The notes under the pieces are model-generated. The model had not been told where the DNA came from. It searched no databases and saw only the letters and a list, made by a program, of their open reading frames with translations. 25,528 bases of DNA, from contig DATDGX010000047.1 in NCBI GenBank assembly GCA_036521875.1, forward strand, positions 1-25,528. Reading direction: 5' to 3'. The stretch comes from DATDGX01 sp036521875. GTDB lineage: Bacteria; Desulfobacterota; Binatia; Binatales; Binataceae. Position numbers and translations under genes: made by a program. Position 1 is the first letter of the stretch. Each line of letters opens with the position of its first letter. This document shows, in pieces, positions 14,813-20,869 of this stretch.

Positions 14813-15589
14813 TCAACCATCAGTGATGGAATCGTGGGGTTTAGATTCCACGTGTCGACTCGCGGACTGGCTCATCTGCATTCCCACCAGCCGTGCGACG
14901 AGGATCGCCAGGTAAAACTGGCCGGTGATACCTTCCGCCACCGCTGCGTAGCGGGCTTGCAGACTTACCGGAAGGATGTCGCCGTACCCGATGGTCGCCA
15001 GTGTAGTCAGGCTGAAGTAGATGAGAATTGGAAAAACGTGCTGCTCGGCAACCGCTCCCACCGTCGGTGACGACGGGCCAGTGAAACTAAAGGCCTGGGG
15101 CTGCACATCGTGAAGAACGATATAGAAGAACCCCCACGTCAATCCGAGCAGCAAGTAGACCGAAATCGACATGCTGATGGTTTCACCCGTGACCTCCTTC
15201 TGCTTCAAGACGCCGCGCAATTCATTCCACGTAATGAACGCAAGGAGCAGCAGCCACAGAATCGAACCGGCCAGAACCAGCGAATGGATTGGCGCGAAAT
15301 TGATGGCCAGTCTTTCCGCGATCGCGGGCACGGCGAGCACCCAGCCAATAATACTTCGCCTCCTCCTCTGGGCCAGGAGCGTTTCCCGTTCGCCCACCAA
15401 TTCGTCGACGTTGATGTTGTAGAGGGCCACAAGAAGGAGGACCAAAATTGCGACACTGAACAAGGCGGGGCCAATTCCGGCATCGCCTAACAAGGGCCTT
15501 ATCGCGAACGCGGATATGATCGCGACGAGGAGAGCCGTGTGTCGGTGCGGTCCGAAACGGCGGTGGATGAATGCTCGCAATTGTTCCAA
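14813..15589 (-). CDS. Two-pore-motif type potassium channel family protein
   Basis: A 258-residue membrane protein. About five or six hydrophobic segments (roughly residues 18-34, 41-57, 80-96, 103-120, 141-160 and 222-237) and a pore loop with YFSLTTLATIGYGDILP are visible. TIGYGD (199-204) is the K+ selectivity filter. No RCK/TrkA cytosolic domain follows. It probably conducts K+ across the inner membrane. The start is TTG at 15589, supported by AAAGGAG eight bases upstream; the codon after it gives EQLRAFIHRRF. It begins 20 bases after the PqiC-type gene, so the two are probably cotranscribed, although no functional link is known to me. Confidence 0.88.
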   Translation of the reverse strand: MEQLRAFIHRRFGPHRHTALLVAIISAFAIRPLLGDAGIGPALFSVAILVLLLVALYNINVDELVGERETLLAQRRRRSIIGWVLAVPAIAERLAINFAPIHSLVLAGSILWLLLLAFITWNELRGVLKQKEVTGETISMSISVYLLLGLTWGFFYIVLHDVQPQAFSFTGPSSPTVGAVAEQHVFPILIYFSLTTLATIGYGDILPVSLQARYAAVAEGITGQFYLAILVARLVGMQMSQSASRHVESKPHDSITDG

Positions 15590-15608
15590 CCGGCTCGTCT
15601 CCTTTGGC

Positions 15609-16220
15609 TCACCTCGCGGCAGCTTGCGACGGCTTCACAGCGGCTTCCGCTCGGATCGCCGTGGCGATGTCGCCACTCATGGTAGCGAGCGCGCGGCTGT
15701 GTGCGGCTGCGAGCGCCTCGAAGCTTTGGCCTTGCACCGGCTCGCGCGCTATCGTTCGTCCCGAGCGCGTTTCTCCGCCCGCAGTCTTGTGGACCGTCCA
15801 GACTGCCTCGAGCACCGCCGCTTCGCCGCGAATCGAGTCGAAGCGCAGCACAGCTATCGTGACGCGGTACGCCGGCTCGAAGTTCGCAAGCGGTCCCGCC
15901 GCCACGTCCGAGGTGCCGAGCAGCACCGCGAGGTCGCCGGCGACGGCGCGCGCGATACTGTCGTTGAGGGGAGCGACCCAGCGGTTGAACTCGTCGACAT
16001 CGACCCGGTTAGGCGCGACCTGCACCACGAACTGTGGCTGGTCGACCGATGCGGGTATCGACACGGGACCGACCATGATGGCGACGCGCTCGGGCGGCGC
16101 GCCGTCCGCGACCGCAGTGGAGTCGAGGTTGTAGTAACGCGACGGCGCCGTAGTACCGCACCCGGCAACCGCAGCCGCGAGCATCACGATTGAGACCAGA
16201 TGCGCAAGGCGCCCTGCCAT
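15609..16220 (-). CDS. PqiC/ABC-transport auxiliary lipoprotein (DUF330)
   Basis: A 203-residue lipoprotein with lipobox AVAGC (Cys21) after a short signal. The sequence PSRYYNLDS near the mature N-terminus, VAIMVGPVSIPASVDQPQFVV and VDEFNRWVAPLNDSIARAVAGDL match the PqiC/ABC-type auxiliary component family, outer-membrane lipoproteins working with MCE proteins in lipid transport between membranes. ATG 16220 overlaps the stop of the preceding MCE stub (TGATG); a GTG three bases earlier is an alternative. Its partner gene upstream is truncated and no PqiA-like gene is in the window, so this gene may be an orphan or serve another MCE system. Confidence 0.87.
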   Translation of the reverse strand: MAGRLAHLVSIVMLAAAVAGCGTTAPSRYYNLDSTAVADGAPPERVAIMVGPVSIPASVDQPQFVVQVAPNRVDVDEFNRWVAPLNDSIARAVAGDLAVLLGTSDVAAGPLANFEPAYRVTIAVLRFDSIRGEAAVLEAVWTVHKTAGGETRSGRTIAREPVQGQSFEALAAAHSRALATMSGDIATAIRAEAAVKPSQAAAR

Positions 16221-16468
16221 CACTTCGCCTCCCCCTTCTTACCGCGCAGGAGCGCCTCGGGATGGCGCTCCAGATAGTCCGCGAGCACGCGCAACGATCG
16301 CGCCGCACGGCTCACCTCCTGCAGCGTGTTGCCGATTTGCTGGCTCTGTACTGAATTGGGCTCGACGATGTTGTTGGCGTTGTCGAATGTGCCGCGCGCG
16401 GTCACCAAAGACCCGGAATGCATCAAGTCGATGCGTTCGAGCGATAGCCGATACGTGCCGGCTAGTTG
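16220..16468 (-). pseudogene. 3' stub of an MCE-family (PqiB-like) gene
   Basis: The open frame from a TAA at 16469-16471 to the TGA at 16220 ends in EVSRAARSLRVLADYLERHPEALLRGKKG, the typical C-terminus of PqiB-type MCE proteins, which are normally over 300 residues. Only about 82 residues remain, with no MCE domain and no membrane helix. A TTG or ATG near 16426 could start a 67-68-residue product. The stop overlaps the PqiC-type start, as in intact pqiBC operons. The sequence upstream belongs to an unrelated small lipoprotein gene, so the 5' part was probably lost by deletion or rearrangement. Confidence 0.72.
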
Positions 16469-16791
16469 TTAATCGGCCCCTGTACGAAGACGCTGCCTTT
16501 GGGTCCGATGCGGACACATTGGACTCCGCCATTGTAATCGGAATTGCACACTGGCTTGTCGATCGCGGGACATTTGTACAGACCTGCGCCCTGCGGCTGG
16601 CACTGATCAAGACTGAAGTGCAACTCAGCGTTTCCCGTTGCCGCAGGGACAGCGGACGGGGTTGACGGGGTTGGCGGGGACGACGCGCAGCCGCCAAGCG
16701 ACAACAACCCTAGCACCGCGACTACCTCGAACGCTGAACTCATTCGCCTTGCGATCCTCCGCGTCTTCGAGCCTGAGGTTCGATTTGCCAT
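16462..16791 (-). CDS. Small Cys-rich lipoprotein
   Basis: A 109-residue protein. Basic residues, a hydrophobic stretch (AFEVVAVLGLLSL) and lipobox LGGC (Cys35) predict a lipoprotein; after a Ser/Pro/Thr-rich linker comes a compact domain with four cysteines (DQCQPQG, YKCPAIDKPVC, VQCVRIGPKG) likely paired as disulfides. ATG 16791 is chosen because GGGAG lies about ten bases upstream and the signal begins shortly after; the frame is open to 16911 but those residues look unlike a signal. The 3' end overlaps the open frame of the MCE stub by seven bases. The function is unknown. Confidence 0.62.
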   Translation of the reverse strand: MANRTSGSKTRRIARRMSSAFEVVAVLGLLSLGGCASSPPTPSTPSAVPAATGNAELHFSLDQCQPQGAGLYKCPAIDKPVCNSDYNGGVQCVRIGPKGSVFVQGPINN

Positions 16792-16934
16792 TGAAGTGTT
16801 CTCCCATCGTTCTGGATCTGTTTCGTTTTGCTCCAACGCTAGCGTTGGGTATCGCCAGTTACGGAACGGCGCCCCCTCCAAACAAAACAGCTCCATCAGT
16901 TGATCAAACAACTACAGTGGATAGGTGGGACTAT

Positions 16935-16958
16935 GATATTGTACTAAGGTACAATATC
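16935..16958. promoter_or_regulatory. Perfect 10-bp-arm palindrome, TetR-like operator without a regulator nearby
   Basis: GATATTGTAC (16935-16944) and GTACAATATC (16949-16958) are perfect inverse complements around TAAG. The geometry (24 bp, short spacer, AT-rich) is that of a TetR or PadR operator. It lies about 145 bases upstream of the small lipoprotein gene and 92 bases after the FadL-type gene, both on the minus strand. No regulator gene is adjacent. Confidence 0.5.
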
Positions 16959-17050
16959 GCTTGGCGGCACCGGCGTTCTGATCGCGAGCAGGACTGGAAT
17001 TCCACCCATGCCCGTAATCCGGCTATAACCGTAGTCCGGCCGGGCAATGC

Positions 17051-18388
17051 TCAATGTCCAGTTGAGCCGAGCTTCCACACGAGGTTGATATTGAAGAAGT
17101 TAATGTTCACGTCCGAGAAGCGTCCGGCCACCGTGCCCTGCACGCGATTGTGACTCTGAAACATTCCTAAATCGCCCTGCCATTGAAACTCATAACCAAA
17201 GCCGGCTATGAGAGCTTCGCTGAGGGCGTACTGCGCGCCAAGACCAAAGCGATATTGATTTCCCACTGGAGCGCTGACAGTGCGTGAAGGACCGCTGACC
17301 ATAGAGTTGTCAAACGCGAACCCGCTCGAAAGCGTCAGCGGAGGGGACAGCTTGTACTGAGCTCCGATCGCCAGATGAAAGGTATCCTGATATTTGAGGT
17401 TCACCGTAGCGCTCTTCGGATTCACAGAGTTGATACCGATCCCGAGGTTGCCAAACTGGCTCCAGTTCTGCCATCCCGCGTCTCCCATGATCGCAAGCCG
17501 GTCACTGAATTCGTGGAACGCGCTGAAGAGCAATGATTGCGGTACCGTCATGTTGAGATCGAGGGAGGCACCGAAAATCCCGTGCTTCTTGAACAGGTGC
17601 ACGAGCCCCGGTCCGAGGCCGGAAAAGTGCGGGACTCCGCCGAAGTCCAGCGAGACGGGAGTCAGATATTGAACGCCGAAGCGGGTGTGCGAGTCCGGCT
17701 CAACCAGCACTCCGATATCTCCGCCGATGCCGGCGGTCCAGTCCTTCACGGTCATTTGTCCATCGGAATTTCGAACCAGAAGAGTGTTTATTGCGACACG
17801 TTCGTCGAGATAGCCGACCATTATGTTGAAACCACCGCCGACCGATAGCCAGTCGTTAACGCGGTATGCGATCGACGGCAAGATGCTGCTGCCCAGAATG
17901 GTAGCTCCCTGAAGATAGTAGCGCCCCACCCAATTCTTGTTGTACTCGAGCGCACCGCCAAAGTAAGTGCAATTTCCGATACCCAGCTTCAGATTTTTCG
18001 TCAGGTTGTAGACGTAGAATACGCTTGCTCCGGGCAGTGGGAGAATCGCGTTTCCGCCGTCGGGTCCGGTTGTTGTGGTTTGACCATTCGGGCTGAACAC
18101 CTCATGTCCGTAGATCGGCTGAACGCCCACCAAGAGCTGTGATTGGTCGAGTCGAGTCATACCGGCCGGGTTGGTGAACACCGTCGATGCGTCCTGGGCG
18201 CGCGACGCGTACCCCGCCGAGGCCAGCCCTAGATCAGGCGTACCTATTTCGGATAGGAAGAAGCCTCCGGCTCGTGCGAACGTGGGCCGGACGATCGACG
18301 CGAGAAGCAGGAGCACGACCATCGCTAAAACGTTCTTGTTCGGCATCGGCCTAGTGCGGAACCGTGCGCGCAAGGTCTGAATCGACAT
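17051..18388 (-). CDS. FadL/OmpP1/TodX family outer-membrane transport protein
   Basis: A 445-residue beta-barrel. After a signal (VLAMVVLLLLASIVRPTFARA) the mature N-terminus GGFFLSEIGTPDLGLASAGYASRAQDASTVFTNPAGMTRL has the FadL hallmark NPAGM. Alternating strands run to the end (NINFFNINLVWKLG). This family moves hydrophobic compounds such as long-chain fatty acids or aromatic hydrocarbons across the outer membrane. ATG 18388 is preferred: AAGGAG lies eight bases upstream, while the GTG at 18397 overlaps that site. It is 14 bases after the stop of the preceding barrel-like gene, so they are probably cotranscribed. Confidence 0.9.
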   Translation of the reverse strand: MSIQTLRARFRTRPMPNKNVLAMVVLLLLASIVRPTFARAGGFFLSEIGTPDLGLASAGYASRAQDASTVFTNPAGMTRLDQSQLLVGVQPIYGHEVFSPNGQTTTTGPDGGNAILPLPGASVFYVYNLTKNLKLGIGNCTYFGGALEYNKNWVGRYYLQGATILGSSILPSIAYRVNDWLSVGGGFNIMVGYLDERVAINTLLVRNSDGQMTVKDWTAGIGGDIGVLVEPDSHTRFGVQYLTPVSLDFGGVPHFSGLGPGLVHLFKKHGIFGASLDLNMTVPQSLLFSAFHEFSDRLAIMGDAGWQNWSQFGNLGIGINSVNPKSATVNLKYQDTFHLAIGAQYKLSPPLTLSSGFAFDNSMVSGPSRTVSAPVGNQYRFGLGAQYALSEALIAGFGYEFQWQGDLGMFQSHNRVQGTVAGRFSDVNINFFNINLVWKLGSTGH

Positions 18389-18402
18389 GGCTCTCACTCC
18401 TT

Positions 18403-19269
18403 CTAAAGCAGGAAGTCAGGGAACAGCAGCGTCAAGCCGAACCTGACGGTATACATCGGCGTGATCTTTGTGTATTGCCGGTAAGCGGTCCACTCGCCCG
18501 TCACCCATGGATTGAGCTGCAACCCCTCGACCTTCCAAACGCGCCCGATGCCAAAGCTGATCGGAATCGTGGTTGAACCGCCGTGACGCCAATTGACCGT
18601 CCACGTTGAGTCGGACGATTTCACGTACCAGCCGCGGCCAAACGTATATGAAATCCTCGGCTGGAACTCCAGATAGCTTTTAGGTGTCGCCGAAGAATTC
18701 GTGTACGCAAACGATATCGGATTTTGAAACAGGAATCCGAGCAGCAAGTGTGGAACGCCCCGATAGACGACCGCGGCGGCGGGTCCCGCTTCCCATGCGT
18801 GGTCTCCCGCCCCGGAATCTCTTCCCGTCGGAAACACAAAGGTCGGCCCAATGCCCCAGCCAAATCCGGTTTCCTTTGGGTTGGGCCAGTTCGAGACGAA
18901 TAGGTCTAACAGCTGCATGTCACCGAACTCGGTTATGGTCGAACTGCTCGATGATCTCGCGATTGACTGGACTTGGAACGTCGGTCGAATGACTTGCTGA
19001 AATGGAAACTCAGAAAATGCTTCTATCGGCACAATTGGCCGCAACTGAATCGTGTTAGTCTGCGCGGACGTCTGAAAGTTCCTCGGAGTGTAAAGGTCCT
19101 GAAATTGCAGCTGGGTGAGAATCGCGGTCGGGTCCTCTACTTCGCGTGCCAGGCGATCTTCTTCGGACTGGGCGTCGGCGGAATCAGGCGTGATGGTATG
19201 GCCCCGAACACTACAGGTGAGCCCCACAATGAGAACAAGAGCGCCTAGCAAGATCCTCCGAGGCCTCAT
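18403..19269 (-). CDS. Exported beta-barrel-like protein
   Basis: A 288-residue protein with an N-terminal signal (ILLGALVLIVGLTCSVRG). The mature part has the look of an outer-membrane barrel annotated in other genomes as a 'transporter' or, misleadingly, neuromedin U-like: FQTSAQTNTIQLRPIVPI, FGDMQLLDLFVSNWP, FGWGIGPTFVFPTG, GPAAAVVYRG, LLLGFLFQNPISFAY, FQPRISYTF, and a C-terminal strand VRFGLTLLFPDFLL. It ends 14 bases before the FadL-type gene. The ATG at 19269 has only a weak ribosome binding site. A role together with the porin in handling hydrophobic compounds is inference. Confidence 0.72.
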   Translation of the reverse strand: MRPRRILLGALVLIVGLTCSVRGHTITPDSADAQSEEDRLAREVEDPTAILTQLQFQDLYTPRNFQTSAQTNTIQLRPIVPIEAFSEFPFQQVIRPTFQVQSIARSSSSSTITEFGDMQLLDLFVSNWPNPKETGFGWGIGPTFVFPTGRDSGAGDHAWEAGPAAAVVYRGVPHLLLGFLFQNPISFAYTNSSATPKSYLEFQPRISYTFGRGWYVKSSDSTWTVNWRHGGSTTIPISFGIGRVWKVEGLQLNPWVTGEWTAYRQYTKITPMYTVRFGLTLLFPDFLL

Positions 19270-19408
19270 AGAGTTGGAGTACTCGCCGAATAGCCGCGCA
19301 GTTGTAGTGCTCGCCTAATTCTCTGCAACGGAGAAACGTTCGCTGCGCCTGGAACAATTCTGATCAATCGTCCAAGCGTTTGCCTACACGCCATCAGTGA
19401 GAACTCGA

Positions 19409-20147
19409 TCAACCCGGGGGTGGCACCACGCGATAGTAGACGCCGTTCGCGCCGCACGATGGCTGGAACCACGTATTGCCGCATAAGTAGTAGGTTATGC
19501 CGCCAACGTTGGGTTGAGCACAGCCGCCGGGGACCTGCGGATATATCGCGCCCATCGCATACGCAATGTCGGTACTGCCAGCGGCGTAGCCGAGTTGTAG
19601 GCGTTCGACGCGACTGCATTTGTGTTTGCAGAGGCTCAGCCGCGCCAACAGCCATCCCCACTGCGGCGCCCGCCACTGCCGCGCCGGCAGTATTCCAGCC
19701 TCTGCAATTGTAACAATCGCTGCTGTAGTAGTTGACAGCAGTGGGTGGGTGATACGCCGGATAATAAGCTCCGTAGTAGTTTGTGCTGGAGGTGTGATAC
19801 GCAGAGGTCGTCGTCGCACCATACCCGGCCTTGCCGTATGCAGTGGTGCCGTATTGGTTAGTAGCGCTCCAAGTACCTCCTCCGCCGGATGCCGTGCCAC
19901 CCTCGGCGCCGTGAGCGTTCCACGAACCGCCCTCGCCAGACGCAGTGCCACCATAGGCGGTCCTGCCGCTCCACGAACCGCCCCCGCCGGATGCAGAGCC
20001 ACCGCGGGCCCCGCTGGCGCTCCAGGAGCCACCCCCGCCAGACGCATGGCCGCCATAGCTGTTCGCGTGCGACCAAGCCGCCGCAGGCCCGTTCGAGAGC
20101 GCCACAATCAGGAAACCCGCAAAGCCAATGACGCTGATTTTCATCAT
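19409..20147 (-). pseudogene. Gly/Ser-rich exported repeat protein, two single-base frameshifts
   Basis: The first frame (from ATG 20147) encodes a signal (ISVIGFAGFLIVALSNGPAAAW), four 17-residue repeats of the type GGxASGGGGSWSAxGAx, a Tyr-rich stretch and a Gly/Ala segment ending AVGMAVGAA. The sense then passes to a second frame (ASANTNAVASNAYNS) near 19636 and to a third (GYAAGSTDIAYAMGAIYPQ...WFQPSCGANGVYYRVVPPPG, stop at 19409) near 19591. Adding one base at each point gives a clean 246-residue protein, which shows two one-base losses within about 50 bases. Without correction the product would run on to 19266 with a nonsense tail. The start overlaps the stop of the DUF2092-type remnant (ATGA). 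The function is unknown; the repeats and signal suggest a surface or secreted protein. Confidence 0.68.
19858..20076 (-). repeat. Four 51-bp tandem coding repeats
   Basis: Within the Gly/Ser-rich gene, four successive 17-residue units start with GGHASGGGGSWS, GGSASGGGGSWS, GGTASGEGGSWN and GGTASGGGGTWS. Each corresponds to 51 bases on the minus strand. The units differ by several residues, so they are old enough to have diverged. Confidence 0.7.
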
Positions 20148-20420
20148 TCGGTCCTTAAGGAGTTTTGGAAGGCTTCGCCTTCGGTGGAGGCTTGATACCC
20201 TGTTGCGACCAAGGATCCGGGCGGGCGAAGGCTATCTACACGCTTGGCGGCGCCAGCTTTGGATGAGGCGAAAGCGTCAGCGCGGATCTCAGGGTTGATC
20301 TTCCAGTCGGAGAGCTCCATCTGGTTGCGCAGCCAGCCTCAATGGATCGTTACGGAACACCGCGCGGAGCATCCTTGGCAGCTTGTCATCGGCGCCTATC
20401 CATATCTGCGAAAACAGGCG
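20144..20420 (-). pseudogene. Remnant of a DUF2092-type gene
   Basis: Two minus-strand frames carry pieces of one protein. The first, about 20412-20335, reads QIWIGADDKLPRMLRAVF then RNDPLR. The second, about 20330-20144, reads RNQMELSDWKINPEIRADAF then ASSKAGAAKRVDS, ending with a TGA that overlaps the next gene's ATG. The W-x-INPxI-x-AxAF and GADDKLPRM segments resemble the C-terminal half of DUF2092 exported proteins. One single-base indel near 20330 separates the pieces, and the N-terminal half with its signal is missing. Upstream the DNA belongs to the small membrane-protein gene, so a deletion junction lies near 20413-20424. Family assignment is from memory of the pattern. Confidence 0.58.
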
Positions 20421-20742
20421 ACAAGACGACACCGACCGGCAGCGACTGCATGCCGGCAGCACCAAGGATAAAAACTACACCGAGATTGTAGAGCACCATC
20501 GCAGCGATCAATCCTCTCGCGGCGCGGCTTTGCGTGTCACTGCGCGCTAACCAGCAGGCGACGCCGAGCGTGAGCAACCCGGTTCCGCCGACGCGCGCCA
20601 CGGTCAAGGCGGGAAGGGCCTCCAGCGGCCTGCCGAGCAGAAGCGCCACCGTTGTCGAGGGGAAACACAGAAGCGCCAAGCCAGCTCCTAGTTCAATCAC
20701 CGCGGTCGCGCTGTACACAGTGTTCACGGACGAGGAACTCAT
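20386..20742 (-). CDS. Small membrane protein, C-terminus probably replaced
   Basis: A 118-residue protein with three hydrophobic segments (ATAVIELGAGLALLCFPSTTVALLLG, VGGTGLLTLGVACWLA, LIAAMVLYNLGVVFILGAAG). The start MSSSSVNTVYSATAVIEL at 20742 is preferred over 20808, which adds polar residues. The last residues (SPVFADMDRRR) are not hydrophobic, where another helix might be expected, and they lie over DNA that in another frame encodes the DUF2092-type remnant. This suggests the gene's own 3' end was lost in the same deletion. The function is unknown. Confidence 0.6.
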   Translation of the reverse strand: MSSSSVNTVYSATAVIELGAGLALLCFPSTTVALLLGRPLEALPALTVARVGGTGLLTLGVACWLARSDTQSRAARGLIAAMVLYNLGVVFILGAAGMQSLPVGVVLSPVFADMDRRR

Positions 20743-20869
20743 TTTCTTCGCGTCGCGACTTTGGTCGGGCGGGTTGGCTTCGACCGCCAAGTCGTGGGCG
20801 ACCACCAACTGTGGACTCCCGCGCGTTTCATAGGCCGACTTCAGGGCTTACCTGCTGCTGCTTGCCCGC

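Noticed and set aside
19266..19408. C-terminal tail of the uncorrected Gly/Ser-rich frame (to 19266)
   Set aside because: This part is Arg-rich nonsense after the frameshift; the consistent protein ends at 19409 in another frame.
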